64,000 bases of DNA from Clusia tigrina (GCA_920105625.2 OV050032.1:201526258-201590257), one strand, 5' to 3'. Counted from the first letter of the stretch, positions 34,792-48,860 are shown. The notes: generated by a model from the sequence alone, not told the origin. Numbers and translations: made by a program.

Positions 34792-36735
34792 AACTCATCG
34801 AATAACTACTTGAAATAATGTGAGGACTTGTGGAGATATCCTATGCAGAAGGCATCTCTTCAGCTCTATAGTGACCTGCTCCACCCCACAACTACCGCAG
34901 AGGTCACTTAATTTATGAGCCAGTCCCAGTGAATGGACCACAATCCCAAAATATGCAGGTGGGTAATCACTAAAAGTCCGACCCGAGAGGCGTTCTTTTG
35001 CACCAAATCAGGTCACTGCATCTTTTAGAGTGTGGCCCTCGTTGAAATTGTCCCCAGGATCACTTCCCTCTAAATACTTGTTTAAGGATATTCTGCTGTG
35101 CCTGAGTGTCTTGACGGAAGTTTTCATGGCAGCATAATTCCTTCCTTATGACCTCAGCTCAATTGTGATGCGGAACGGAAGAGCACAGGTCCAGATTGAA
35201 GTGTGGTTCATGTTCCTGCAAACGTTGCTTTGTTCTCACTTTAAAGTCCGCCTTCCCCCCTCCCCGGTTGGAATCCGTCTCTGACCCCCACCTATGCTGC
35301 TTAGCTTAAAAACCTTTCACACACTTCCGCCTGTTTACTTTCAATTTAAAGTTCTCTCTCCCTTCTCATGCTTCTTGTTAACTTCTATCGCACCTCCCCG
35401 CCTCCTTGCCCTGCCCTGCCCTGCCCTGCTTTCCCGCGCAGCGCTACACTTGACTTATCTATTCCGCCGTCCGTCTGTTTGTTTGTCTCCGGCCTCTCGA
35501 ATTGTTCCAAATTCAATTCAATCGTCAGTGTCGTCGTTTAATCGAATTTTTTGTTAGCCCGGGTGCCATTGTCACCGCCTCCCACCCGCCTCCGCCACTC
35601 CTGCCCGCAGTCCTTGTCCTTGTCGCTGGACTTTAATCACGGCGATTTGCGCGCCGTGTGCACAAGTGGCCTCTTCTATTGTTTTAGAACAGTTACACTC
35701 TTAGTGCGATGAGGATTTTTCGAGCACGCCGTGGGGAAAAGCGTGTGATTGTTGCTGTTCGCCCTCCGAACCACCACCCCAGCCCTGCCGCTGGCCTTGT
35801 TTGCTGCGCCACTCAGTGTGGACCTTTGTTTGTTCAGTGTTTGCCGCAGCACATCCTGCGGTGCTTGCTCTTTGTTTCGCTGGCTTGGAACTGCCTTTGA
35901 AGAGGGTGAGAGCACAATTGACCCCTGGTCGTCCTGGTGGTGGTGGTGGCAGTGGTGGTGGTATCAATCAATTTCATTTTCATTTGAGCTTAGCCAGCGT
36001 GTCCAATGACTTTATTAGCAGAGACCAACACTTATCTTTGGTCTTCACGCATATCGCTTCAAAGAGGCTTGTGTACACATGACGAGGCAGTCACAAAACA
36101 CAGCGCCTCCCTTCCTCTCTGTCGCATGTCCTTGCTGTGTTTTAGAACCCCACTGGAGTAATGTGGAAAACAATTCCGAAGCATGCTTCCACTGACTCAC
36201 TGTGAGTGCGGTTGCAAGGTCGTAATAACATGGTTCCATATGCTTTTCAGTTAATTAATCCTTCGCGGAACAGCCTTCAATTGGAAGATCCCGGTCTTTA
36301 TTGTAGATTAAAAGGTGTGGTCAGATATATTTCCTAATTCCCAAATATGCACTGGACTTGTTCGACGCAAGAATCTAGTCAGGAATCGCTCTGAAGGTTG
36401 AAGACTTTCTAGCTGTAAGGACTTAGTAGCTGGGTGCTTAGAATTATGGTTGGCAATCTTTCCAGTTTGTCAGTTGCTTCTCTTTCACTCGCACGGCAAA
36501 TTAAGTGAGTGGAAAGAGTGGAGTGCATATCAAGCTAACGATGAATCAAGTGAGGGCGTTGTAGTCAGGGTCAGTTCAGCTGCGTTCCGGGGAGCCACGC
36601 TATTTTATCCTTCCGAGCAGGCCCATACTGGCAGATATGTTCATTATATGAGTATATGAGTATGATGCTGCTATGCTCTGGCGCTGATTTGACGGCAGAG
36701 TGATGGGATCCTCCTCACTCGTTGTTCCCTGGTGT
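34792..36735. other. Unique island, possible regulatory DNA
   Basis: Single-copy sequence. CCATTGTC at 35566-35573 and CTATTGTT at 35676-35683 fit SOX-type sites; the middle is C/T-rich. Open frames here (e.g. 35294-35557) overlap on both strands and show no domain. No gene supported. Confidence 0.45.
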
Positions 36736-38416
36736 AGTCGAGGGAGAGCGCGAAAGGGAGAGCGCGAAAGGGAGAGACAGAGAGGTAGGGAGATAGGGAG
36801 AGAGATATTTGGAAATACAGGTAGTGAACAGGTGGAGATGCAGTAGAGTGACAGGGAGATATGCAAGTAGAAGAACAGGAAGAGAGACAGGCAAAGAGAC
36901 AAGCAGAGAGACAGGTAGAGATACAGGCAAAGAGACAGGAAGAGAGACAGGTAGAGAGATATTTAGAGAGACAGGTAGAGACACATTGAGATTTACATGT
37001 GGAGATACAAGTAGAAAGGCAGGGAAATACAAGGAGAGGTTCTAGTAGAAGAACAAGACGAAAGAGAAGTAGAGAGGCAGGGATACTCGGTAAACATGTA
37101 GATAGACAGGAAGAGATTCAGGTAGAGATGCAATTAGGAAGATGGGCATAGAGAGTAGACAGACAGGCAGAGAGATAATTAGAGAGACAGGTGGATATAC
37201 ATGGTACAGAGACCGGTAGAGAGAGGGTTAGATATATAGGTAGAGATAAAGTAGAGAGGCAGGGAGAGGGATAGGCAGGTATACATATAGATACACAGGT
37301 GGATATAAGGTAGATGTACAGGCTGATATCCCGGTAGAGATAAAGTAGAGAGGGACAGGTAGATATACAGGTAGATGTGCAGGTAGATATCCCGGTAGAT
37401 AGAGAGGTAAATATATGGGTAGAGGATTAAGTAGAGAAGCAGGGAGAGGGATAAGCAGATATGCAGGTATAGATGCAGGTAGGTATATAGGGAGAGATAC
37501 TTGGAAAGAGAAAGATATACAGGGAGAGAGAAAGTCATGGAAAGAGAAAGACAGGGAGAGAGAAAGACAGGGAGAGAGTGAGACAGGGAAAGGGAAAGAC
37601 AGGAAGGGATACGAGGAGAGAGAAAGGTAGCGAGAGATACAGGGAGACAGAAAGACAGAGGTATAGCGAGGAGAGATAGGCAGGGAGAATAGATAGAGAG
37701 ATAGAGATAGGGAGAGAGAGATAGAGATAGAGAGAGATAGGAAGAGAGAGGATAGAGAGAGAGATAGAGGGAGATCGAGAGATAAGAAAAAGGAAAAAGG
37801 AAGAAAGCAGACAGAGACAGAGAAAGAGAGAGGTAGGAAAAAGGAATAAGGAAAAAGGAAGAAAGCAGACAGAGACAGAGAGACTGAGAGACAGAAAGAG
37901 AGAGTGAGACTGAGAGACAGAAAGAGAGAGAGAGAGCGAGAGAGATAGAGATAGGGAGAGATAGAGAGAGATAGAGGGAGATAGAGGGAGATAGAGAGAG
38001 ATAGAGAGATAGGAAAACGGAAGAAAGCAGACAGAGACAGAGGGACAAAAAGAGAGAGCGAGTGAGATAGCGATATAGAGAGAGATAGAGAGATAGGAAA
38101 AAGGAAAAAGGAAGCAAGCAGACAGAGACAGAGAGACAGAGAGAGAGAGAGATAGAAAGAGAGAGATAGATATAGAGAGAGATAGAGAGAGATAGAGATA
38201 TAGAGAGATAGAGAGATAGGAAAAAGGAAAAAGGAGAAAGCAGACAGAGATAGAGAGACAAAAAGAGAGAGCGAGAGAGATAGCGATATAGAGAGATGGG
38301 AAAAAGGAAGAAAGCAGACAGAGACAGAGGGACAAAAAGAGAGAGCGAGTTATATAGTGATATAGAGAGAGATAGAGAGATAGGAAAAAGGAAAAAGGAA
38401 GAAAGCAGACAGAGAC

Positions 38417-38449
<33 letters not shown>

Positions 38450-38535
38450 GAAAGAGAGATAGGAAAAAGGAAAAAAGCAGACAGAGACAGCGAGACAGAG
38501 AGAGAGAGAGAGAGAGATAGAAAGAGATAGATAGA
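36736..38535 (+). repeat. GA-rich array with embedded 80-120-bp blocks
   Basis: The first half is made of agagacaggtagagat words of 16-18 bp; the second half is gagatag/gagaga tracts. A block containing ataggaaaaaggaaaaagg and gaagcagacagagacagaga recurs near 37781, 37835, 38015, 38092, 38215, 38300, 38383 and 38458. Long Leu/Ser frames on the - strand are artefacts. Confidence 0.96.
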
Positions 38536-40063
38536 GATAGAGACAAATAGAGAGGAAACAGTATTGAAAGACCTGAAAGTACGCACATTCTAATCGGAAG
38601 GCATTGTAACCCATAAACTTCGAAGTGGGTATTTCTCAGCAAAATGTTGGCAATAAACGTGACCATCTCTCCTGTGACCACCGCCACCGCCAGAGCCACC
38701 GCCACCACCACCACCGCTTCCACTGCTGTTGTGCTTCATTTCTTTCTTTATTTCGTTCCTCCTTTCCTGCCTTCGCTCCTTTATGGGGCTCCATTATGCG
38801 CGCTAAACGCCGTTATTGTCCTGCGTAGTTGCATTTTCCATGCTAAATCAAGAAATATGAACTTGTTTTTAAACAATAAATTTCGGCATTAGCTGAAATG
38901 GCTCTTTCGCACTTTTTATTGCGGCTGCTGCCGCACGCACAGCGCACAAGGACTCATGGACGACTCCTTGCCACCGTCGTATGCCAAACCACACCAAACC
39001 ACACCACGCCATGCCACGCCACAACACACCGATAAGGACATTTTTATTGTTGGTGTGCGCGCCGCTGCTATAATTGGCTTTATTTATGATCATTTTATGC
39101 TGGCGATGACATTGAAAATTGAAAGCAGAGCCTACAGAAGGGGTGGCGGCCAACTACCACCCCCCAGAACACAAAACAACAACAACAACACCAATTCTCA
39201 ACTCAGCCAGCAATTTTGGGATATTTATGGGAAATTTTCTAATTAAAAAAAAGAAAAAACTCGGCCCACAAAAAATAAAATTGGGTACAAAAACTCCACA
39301 AATCAAGCTTAAAAATGTCCCCATTCAGCAGCTTCCGGCGGGGTCCACCAATGCGGTTCGCTCCCGCTGGAAACCAGAGTATTGTATAAATTGCGGCACT
39401 CGGCGGCGGCAAACAAAGCGTCGAGCAGGCCACACAAAAACACAGCCTCGCATACGTGCACACGCACACCAGCACACCCACTCACACGCACACACACTCA
39501 AGCACACACACCCACACACACGGAGGGAGATATGCCCCGGTAGGAAGTGCAAGTGCGAGTGCATCATCCTCAACACTCTTTTGTGTCTCGTAGAAAGAAT
39601 GCTACGGGTATGGTTTAAAAACCCTAAATCTAGGGGGTTATGTGCCCCCACTTTCACCGCTGATTACATGGGAGAAATGTTCTAAGAGGGTTCAGGGGGG
39701 TCAGCAGGAGAACACCTCTTCCCCACAAACAGTTCCCGGCACTGAAACTTCCAACTAGCAAGTCTACTTTAATAGCCCCAAAGTTCCTTCCCCTGAAATT
39801 GCGATGTCCATCTTTCTTCTTCCGTTGACTGAAAGTTGTACGCTTTCCTTTTGCGTCTAAAAGTCCGGCGAGGCAGTGGGGGAATAGTCTGGTGGCTTTT
39901 CTGCTCGGTCATTGGAATTTCAATATAAGAACCAGGCGAACTTTCACTTCTTTGTATCGACACCCATTTAGACGAAATTATCTACGAAAACTATGACTCA
40001 GTGCGTCTTACGATTCCAACAGTTTTCCGTAGGTGATAGGAGTATGTTTGGACAAATCTGAAG
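38536..40063. other. Unique island, possible regulatory DNA
   Basis: Single-copy DNA with TTTATGG, TTTTTATTG, AATAAATTTCGG and CATGCTAAATCA motifs at 38780-38920, a CAA run near 39178 and a (CA)n-rich stretch near 39450-39520. No coding sequence supported; homeodomain-type AT words suggest an enhancer. Confidence 0.4.
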
Positions 40064-43000
40064 ATGGTGTCAACGAATCCAAACATGGCTTGAGTCAATA
40101 CAAACAAGGCTTGAGTGAATAGAAACATAGTTTGAAGGAACCGTTCATGATTTGAATGAATACAAACATGGCTTGAATGAATACAAACATGGCTTGAGTG
40201 AATAGAAACATAGTTTGAAGGAACCGTTCATGATTTGAATGAATACAAACATGGCTTGAGTGAATACAAACATGGCTTGAGTGAATAGAAACATAGTTTG
40301 AAGGAACCGTTCATGATTTGAATGAATACAAACATGGCTTGAGTGAATACAAACATGGCTTGAGTGAATAGAAACATAGTTTGAAGGAACCGTTCATGAT
40401 TTGAATGAATACAAACATGGCTTGAATGAATACAAACATGGCTTGAGTGAATAGAAACATAGTTTGAAGGAACCGTTCATGATTTGAATGAATACAAACA
40501 TGGCTTGAGTGAATACAAACATGGCTTGAGTGAATAGAAACATAGTTTGAAGGAACCGTTCATGATTTGAATGAATACAAACATGGCTTGAATGAATACA
40601 AACATGGCTTGAGTGAATAGAAACATAGTTTGAAGGAACCGTTCATGATTTGAATGAATACAAACATGGCTTGAGTGAATACAAACATGGCTTGAGTGAA
40701 TAGAAACATAGTTTGAAGGAACCGTTCATGATTTGAATGAATACAAACATAGCTTGAGTGAATACAAACATGGCTTGAGTGAATAGAAACATAGTTTGAA
40801 GGAACCGTTCATGATTTGAATGAATACAAACATGGCTTGAGTGAATACAAACTTGGCTTGAGTGAATAGAAACATAGTTTGAAGGAACCGTTCATGATTT
40901 GAATGAATACAAACATGGCTTGAGTGAATACAAACATGGCTTGAGTGAATAGAAACATAGTTTGAAGGAACCGTTCATGATTTGAATGAATACAAACATA
41001 GCTTGAGTGAATACAAACATGGCTTGAGTGAATAGAAACATAGTTTGAAGGAACCGTTCATGATTTGAATGAATACGAACATGGTTTGAGTGAATACAAA
41101 CATGGCTTGAGTGAATAGAAACATAGTTTGAAGGAACCGTTCATGATTTGAATGAATACAAACATGGCTTGAATGAATACAAACATGGCTTGAGTGAATA
41201 GAAACATAGTTTGAAGGAACCGTTCATGATTTGAATGAATACAAACATGGCTTGAGTGAATACAAACATGGCTTGAGTGAATAGAAACATGGCTTGAGTG
41301 AATAGAAACATAGTTTGAAGGAACCGTTCATGATTTGAATGAATACAAACATAGCTTGAGTGAATACAAACATGGCTTGAGTGAATAGAAACATAGTTTG
41401 AAGGAACCGTTCATGATTTGAATGAATACAAACATAGCTTGAGTGAATACAAACATGGCTTGAGTGAATAGAAACATGGCTTGAGTGAATAGAAACATAG
41501 TTTGAAGGAACCGTTCATGATTTGAATGAATACAAACATAGCTTGAGTGAATACAAACATGGCTTGAGTGAATACAAACATGGCTTGAGTGAATAGAAAC
41601 ATAGTTTGAAGGAACCGTTCATGATTTGAATGAATACAAACATAGCTTGAGTGAATACAAACATGGCTTGAGTGAATAGAAACATAGTTTGAAGGAACCG
41701 TTCATGATTTGAATGAATACAAACATAGCTTGATTGAATACAAACATGGCTTGAGTGAATAGAAACATAGTTTGAAGGAAACGTTCATGATTTGAATGAA
41801 TACAAACATGGCTTGAGTGAATACAAACTTGGCTTGAGTGAATAGAAACATAGTTTGAAGGAACCGTGCATGATTTGAATGAATACAAACATGGCTTGAG
41901 TGAATACAAACATGGCTTGAGTGAATAGAAACATAGTTTGAAGGAACCGTTCATGATTTGAATGAATACAAACATGGCTTGAGTGAATACAAACATGGCT
42001 TGAGTGAATAGAAACATAGTTTGAAGGAACCGTTCATGATTTGAATGAATACAAACATGGCTTGAATGAATACAAACATGGCTTGAGTGAATAGAAACAT
42101 AGTTTGAAGGAACCGTTCATGATTTGAATGAATACAAACATGGCTTGAGTGAATACAAACATGGCTTGAGTGAATAGAAACATGGCTTGAGTGAATAGAA
42201 ACATAGTTTGAAGGAACCGTTCATGATTTGAATGAATACAAACATAGCTTGAGTGAATACAAACATGGCTTGAGTGAATAGAAACATAGTTTGAAGGAAC
42301 CGTTCATGATTTGAATGAATACAAACATAGCTTGAGTGAATACAAACATGGCTTGAGTGAATACAAACATGGCTTGAGTGAATAGAAACATAGTTTGAAG
42401 GAACCGTTCATGATTTGAATGAATACAAACATGGCTTGAGTGAATACAAACATGGCTTGAGTGAATAGAAACATAGTTTGAAGGAACCGTTCATGATTTG
42501 AATGAATACAAACATAGCTTGAGTGAATACAAACATGGCTTGAGTGAATAGAAACATAGTTTGAAGGAACCGTTCATGATTTGAATGAATACAAACATGG
42601 CTTGAGTGAATACAAACATGGCTTGAGTGAATAGAAACATAGTTTGAAGGAACCGTTCATGATTTGAATGAATACAAACATGGCTTGAGTGAATACAAAC
42701 ATGGCTTGAGTGAATAGAAACATAGTTTGAAGGAACCGTTCATGATTTGAATGAATACAAACATGGCTTGAGTGAATACAAACATGGCTTGAGTGAATAG
42801 AAACATAGTTTGAAGGAACCGTTCATGATTTGAATGAATACAAACATGGCTTGAGTGAATACAAACATGGCTTGAGTGAATAGAAACATAGTTTGAAGGA
42901 ACCGTTCATGATTTGAATGAATACAAACATGGCTTGAGTGAATACAAACATGGCTTGAGTGAATAGAAACATAGTTTGAAGGAACCGTTCATGATTTGAA

Positions 43001-43375
43001 TGAATACAAACATGGCTTGAGTGAATAAAAACATGGCTTGAGTGAATAGAAACATAGTTTGAAGGAACCGTTCATGATTTGAATGAATACAAACATAGCT
43101 TGAGTGAATACAAACATGGCTTGAGTGAATAGAAACATAGTTTGAAGGAACCGTTCATGATTTGAATGAATACAAACATGGCTTGAGTGAATACAAACAT
43201 GGCTTGAACGAATGGAAGCATGGTTTCAATGAAGCCAAACATGGCTTGAAGAAATCCGAACATGGTTTCAATGAAGCCAGACAAAAATAATTAGTTCCTC
43301 TGGTGCCGCAGGGAGCAAAGTGCCCCAAACATGGTGTCAACGAATCCAAACATGGTTCTAACGAATCCCATCCTT
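40064..43375 (+). repeat. 21-bp satellite organised as an 83-bp higher-order repeat
   Basis: About 37 copies of an 83-bp unit made of four submonomers (21+21+21+20): two GCTTGAGTGAATACAAACATG-like, one with ata/tag, and one diverged (gaaggaaccgttcatga). Some units have an extra 21-mer. The exact 25-bp sequence from 40064 (atggtgtcaacgaatcc...) returns at 43331, so the array is bounded by its apparent seed. Confidence 0.97.
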
Positions 43376-43966
43376 ATTTGAAATCGAAAACAACCGCAGG
43401 TTTTTGCAAACGTGACTAGACCCTATGCGGATATCCACTACCAACCAGGCTCCTATATAAATCGCTATCAGATTCTCCCAGTTTTCAAGATTACATCTTC
43501 ATATAAAGATTGAACACTACATAAGAAATGTTGAACTTTTGACAGCTACTGTTTGACAGATGACAGTACAGGATAATGCAGTGTATTTAACGGCAGTGGC
43601 GTCATCTAACGTCAAAGACGGGTAACTCCGCAAGTAGTGGTTCTCATCACAATTTCAATTAAGACCCAACATCTGCCAACAGAGACTCTAATAATGAAGA
43701 AGACACAAACGTGACGAGCGTGAATTGATAGGAATGAGTACTAAGGACGAAGATTCGATATGAGTCCTGGGAGTATTTTATTACTCTTGAGAGTGGCATC
43801 TTTGGATATGGAGACAGTTCTTAATTTGAGAGTGGACTCTTTAAATGCGAGGTAATATTTTTAATTAAATCTACGAAAATTGCATTCTCCTTGAAGAGAG
43901 AATCTGAAGAGACTTCTTAGAAAATAACCCCAAAAAAATTCACACAGAAATAAACGAGATGCCGAA
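43376..43966. other. Unique DNA, no gene recognised
   Basis: Nothing supported apart from AT-rich sequence. Confidence 0.5.
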
Positions 43967-44640
43967 CTTCATGAGTGTGTAATTCGTTGCATATCAGTAC
44001 TTACTGAACTACTTACTGCACTACTTACTGCATTACTTACTACATAACTTACCATGTAATAGCTCGGACTTTAGTTAATAACTCCCCTCCTCGCTTACTT
44101 CTTCATGAGTGTGTAATTCATTGCATTCCACTACTTACTGAACTACTTACTCCACTACTTACTGCATTACTTACTACATCACTTTCCATGTAATAGCTCG
44201 GACTTTAGGTAATAACTCCCCTCCTCGCTTACTTCTTCATGAGTGTGTAATTCATTGCATTTCACTACTTACTGAACTACTTACTGCACTACTTACTGCA
44301 TTACTTACTACATCACTTTCCATGTAATAGCTCGGACTTTAGTTAATAGCTCCCCTCCTCGCTTACTTCTTCATGAGTGTGTAATTCATTGCATTTCACT
44401 ACTTACTGAACTACTTACTGAACTACTTACCTTTCATGAAATAACTCGGGACTACAGTGATTGGCTCCCCTGCACCTTTATTTCCTCATGAGTGAGTAAT
44501 TCTTTGTATTTCACTACTTACTGCACTACTTACTACACTACTTACTGAACTACTTATTGAACTACTTACTGCATCGCTTTTCATGAAATAACTCGGACTG
44601 TAGTAAATGACTCCCCTCCCAGCTTACTCCCTCCTACTTT
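43967..44640 (+). repeat. 134-bp tandem repeat with inner 12-bp repeats
   Basis: cttcatgagtgtgtaattc starts units at 43967, 44101, 44235 and 44369 (134 bp each), with a diverged fifth at about 44484. Each unit contains three to five 12-mers of the type ACTACTTACTGC. Confidence 0.95.
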
Positions 44641-45779
44641 CCAGGTATGTAAAATTTTAAACAATACTCAAGGAAACCGACGACGACAGAACTGATCCAA
44701 CAATGATGTCCAGAGACAATTATAAATGGTTGATAGCGATGAAACCAATCACCAAAAATGACTCCATGAATTAAAGGACCGCAAGTAGCTGAAAAACTGG
44801 AGTACCCTACTTCTTAGCTATCAGAACTACTGACAACCCACTCGTATAAAGTGATAGTCACCACATGAAATTCTCCTAGCAGGCGAGATTTCCGACTGGG
44901 ACGTGCCCACACACACACATACTCGCAGGTCCTAAGAGAGGCTGCTGCACAGCATCACTGAAACGCACTTACTCGTACTCGAGTTAGAGGTGCAGGCAGA
45001 GTAGGCACCGCAGCACCTGTGGTACTCGCTGCTGCACGTATGCTCGCTACCAGTAAGCCACGGCCCTCCCTCCATCTAACAACCGTTCCATGACTGGACG
45101 TACCTGTTCGCCTGTTCCCCCTGTTCCCTTGTTCCCCTGTTCGCCCCCTTCATGGGGCTAAATGCAAATACCCAAAATTATGACTTGAGCAGATGTTGCG
45201 ATCTGTGCTCTGCGACAGCCAACCACAACTTTCCCACCATTCAGCAACTCAGTGCAGCCATTCAGAGTAGCAGTCGCCCGCCCCACCACCAGCCACTCCT
45301 CGGAGCCACCCTCGGCCAACTGGCCGGCCACACGGACTGCACACCGCTGGCAGCAGACGAATATAATGGCCAGCATAATGTGTCCATTATGCGAAAACAA
45401 ATGGGGCAATTTTGGGCATAGTGTGTTGTAATGATAACAACTTTCAAAGACCATCAGGCAGCGGCCGGGGGAGTGCTGCAGGTGGATGGGGTGGCGTGGG
45501 TGGTGGTGCAGGGAGCACGCAGCGGAAATATATATTGTGGAATGTGAACATTTTAAAATTTCGTTCATTTAAATGAGCACAAATAAAGTGTGAACTCTCA
45601 CAAAATGGCGTCCATTTAAACAAACGCAGCGAGCGGAGCGAGGGTGGGGGACGTTTTCAGTTCAGTTGGCGGCACAACATGGTCGAAAAGGCACGGACTG
45701 GCGAGACCACGAAGATCTCCATGGGAGGCATGAAAAGGCTGCAATAACAGAGCTCAAGAGGCGTGATAAGCTTTAAGGG
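44641..45779. promoter_or_regulatory. Candidate cis-regulatory island with octamer and homeodomain dyad
   Basis: Single-copy DNA. ATGCAAAT lies at 45162-45169 and the dyad GCATAATG-tgtc-CATTATGC at 45373-45392, with many AT-rich homeodomain words to 45620. The 89-codon frame at 45152-45421 lacks any recognisable domain and is unlikely to be a gene. Confidence 0.4.
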
Positions 45780-47320
45780 AGTCTTTTTTTAGACCAGTAT
45801 AAAATGTGTGTAGTTTTTTTACAAAGGTAAACACAGGATATCAAAGGCTTTATAGAGGGGTGAAATGCTTCACTATGTTACTATAAGAGCTTGTATGAGT
45901 TTTTTTAGTCGAGTATGAAATGTGTGTAGGTTTGTTACAAAGGTAACAGCATTGCTTATACACAAGACATCAAAGGCTTTATGGAGTTGACCAATAGCTC
46001 AACAATGTTACTATAAGTCTTAGAAAGTGTTTGTACAATGCTTGTTGTTGATGCTTATACAGACAATGTTGTTACAGGGACTGCAAAAACCGATTTTATA
46101 GACTGTTTATATACAAAGTATTTACAAATCTTTTAGAGAGAGCTTCTAAAGAGATTGTACAAAGGTTTTACAGAGATTGTACACACTTTTTATAGATACT
46201 CTACAAAGTTTTAATAGAGATTGTACAAACTTTTCAGAGAGAATGTACAAAGTTTTCAGAGAGAATGTACAAAGTTTTCAGAGAGAATGTACAAAGTTTT
46301 CAGAGAGAATGTACAAAGTTTTTACAAAGATTGTACAAAGTTTTTACAAAGATTGTACAAAGTTTTTACAAAGATTGTACAAAGTTTTTACAAAGATTGT
46401 ACAAAGTTTCTAAAGAGATTTTACACAATTATTAGAGAGATTGTATAAAGTTTCTGTTGAAATTGTCCAAAGATTTTACAGAGATCATACAAAGTTTCTA
46501 GATAGACTTTTCGAAGTCTTGCAGAGATTGTACAGAGGTTTTGCAAATCTTAGTTTCCTAAAGAGATTGTACAAAGTATCTCGAGAGATTGTACACAACT
46601 TTTAAAGACACTCTATAAAGATGTAATAAAGATTGTATAATGTTTCCAGAGAGAATATACAAAGTTTCCACAAATATTATGGAAATGTTTAGAGAGATTG
46701 TACAGGGGTTCTAGACACATTATACACAATTTTTGCAGAGATTGTACAAAGTTTTTCCAGAGATGGTCCAAAGTTCTTTCAGAGATTGTACATAATTTCT
46801 ATTAGCATTACAGAATGTGTTTATAGAGACTGTACAAAGTTTTTAGAGAGATAGTAGAAAGTTTCTAGAGAGATTGTACACAGTTCTTAGAGAGATTGTA
46901 CAAAGTTTCTGTTGAGATTGTCGAAATGTATTAGAGAGATTATGCACAGTTTGTAGAGAGATCATACGAAGTTTCTTGATATATTGTCCGTAGTTCTTGC
47001 AGAGATTGTATAGAGTTTACACAAAGCTTATAGAAAGGGTTTTTAGAGAGATTGTACAAAGTTTCTAGAAAGATTGTACACAACTTTTAGAGACACTTTA
47101 TAAAGATGGAATAAAGATTGCACAACATTTTCAATGAGATCGCAGAAAGTTTTTAGAAAGGATCACAAAGTTTCTACCGAGCTAGTGGCAAGTTTTTACA
47201 GAGCTTGTAAATATTTTAACAAACATTATTGTGAGTTTTTGCAGAGATTGTCTAAAGGTTATATAGAGATTCTACAAAATGTTTATAGAGATTGTCCAAA
47301 GTTTCCAGAGAGATTCGAAA
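45780..47320 (+). repeat. Degenerate 22-bp array (ATTGTACAAAGTTTTTACAGAG type)
   Basis: About 65-70 diverged units; the purest part is 46215-46420. Units contain the palindrome TTGTACAA. Confidence 0.92.
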
Positions 47321-47829
47321 ATAATGTTGTTCATTTGCTTTCACCACTTTTCTCTCTCCGTTCCTCCTTGCTCTGTTTTGCCCAATATTCAATTGAATTT
47401 TTGGTTACTTCCAATTTACGTTTCTAAAATCTCTTCACTGGATTAGAACGTGGGTTGTCTGATGCCCCGATGTGTCAAATGCTGTTCAGTCTGCCATGCA
47501 CACACCATAAACATTTCGGGATTATATCCTATTTCATTTTTGAGGTTATCACTATCAAAGGAAATTGGAATAGTGGGCCCATGGAGGGCCCAAGTTTTAT
47601 CTAATTCTGATGCTTGTGCTATTTGGGTCTTTGTTTTGCTCTTGCTCTTCATCCGCGTCATCATATTCCATTTTGTTGTTGTTTTTAGCTGTCTTCTTCT
47701 TACTAATTATTCCATTTTTTCCTAATTATTCTTATTATTCTTCCTTCGAATTCTTCTGGAGTTCTTGTTCTTCTTCTGAGTCCTCATTTTGTTCCTTATT
47801 TTGATCTGAATATGTATTTTTATCTTGTT
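47321..47829. other. Unique DNA grading into a T-rich repeat
   Basis: No gene supported; T/C-rich words resembling the following array appear from about 47630. Confidence 0.45.
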
Positions 47830-48300
47830 CTGAATCTAACTCTTAATCAATCTTTTTCTCAATCGTACTCTTAATCTTGTTCTTAATCTGGTCCTAAATC
47901 TTGTTCTTAATATTGTTCTTAATCTTGTTCTTAATATTGTTCTTAATATTGTTCTTAATCGTACTCTTAATATTGTTCTTAATCTTGTTCTTAATCGTAC
48001 TCTTAATCTTGTTCTTAATCTGGTCCTAAATCTTGTTCTTAATATTGTTCTTAATCTTGTTCTTAATATTGTTCTTAATATTGTTCTTAATCGTACTCTT
48101 AATATTGTTCTTAATCTTGTTCTTAATCGTACTCTTAATCTTGTTCTTAATCTTGCGCTAATATTACTCTTAATCTTGTTCTTAGTCTTGTTCTCAATCG
48201 TATTCTTAATCTTGTTCTTAATCTTGTTCTTAATTGCACTCTTAATTGTACTCTTAATTGTACTCTTAATTCCACTGCCAATTCCACTCTTAACCGTACT
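47830..48300 (+). repeat. 12-bp array (AATCTTGTTCTT)
   Basis: About 38 units with att/cgt/ggt variants. A block of about 130 bp beginning aatcgtactcttaatcttg is duplicated in tandem (about 47862-47990 and 47992-48122). Confidence 0.95.
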
Positions 48301-48599
48301 CATACTCACACTCGAAATTGCTGCCTGAACTTCAAAACGAGTGTAAAATTAGGTATGAGTGGAATGACTTCAAGCTGAATATAGTCAAGTAGGTCGTTCG
48401 GCATTAACGATCACAAAAGCTTCCAGGGGACGCTTCCAAATTCGTATAGGTTTTCTATGGGGAAAATGGGAAGAGTCTCCTAGGAACTGTTTTTTTTGTG
48501 TAGTCAGATGATCAAGTAATTCATTGAGTCAGTTCTGGATTTCATCTTCTTTTATTTACTCGTAGGAATTCAAGGCAATAAAAAATCAGTTATGGAATG
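48301..48599. other. Unique DNA, nothing recognised
   Basis: No supported feature. Confidence 0.5.
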
Positions 48600-48860
48600 C
48601 CTACTTCAAGATTTCATGATTTGTGTTTCACGATTCGTGATTCGTGATTCAAGATTCGTGATTCATGATTCATGGCCTCGTGATTCATGATTCTTGATTC
48701 ATGATCTCGTGATTAATGATCTCGTGATTAATGATCTCGTGACTCATGATTCGTGATTCATAATTCGTGATTCATGAATCGTGATTCATGATCTCGTGAT
48801 TCATGATCTAGCGATTTATGATCTCGGGATTCGTGATTCATGATTCGTGAGTTTCCAACT
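48600..48860 (+). repeat. GATTCATGATTCGTGATT-type 9-12-bp array
   Basis: Short units such as gattcgtgattcatgatctcgt, partly palindromic (ATGATTCAT). Confidence 0.93.

Noticed and set aside
45152..45421. 89-codon frame as a possible gene
   Set aside because: An overlapping 136-codon frame exists on the other strand, no domain is recognisable, and the region is dense in transcription-factor motifs.
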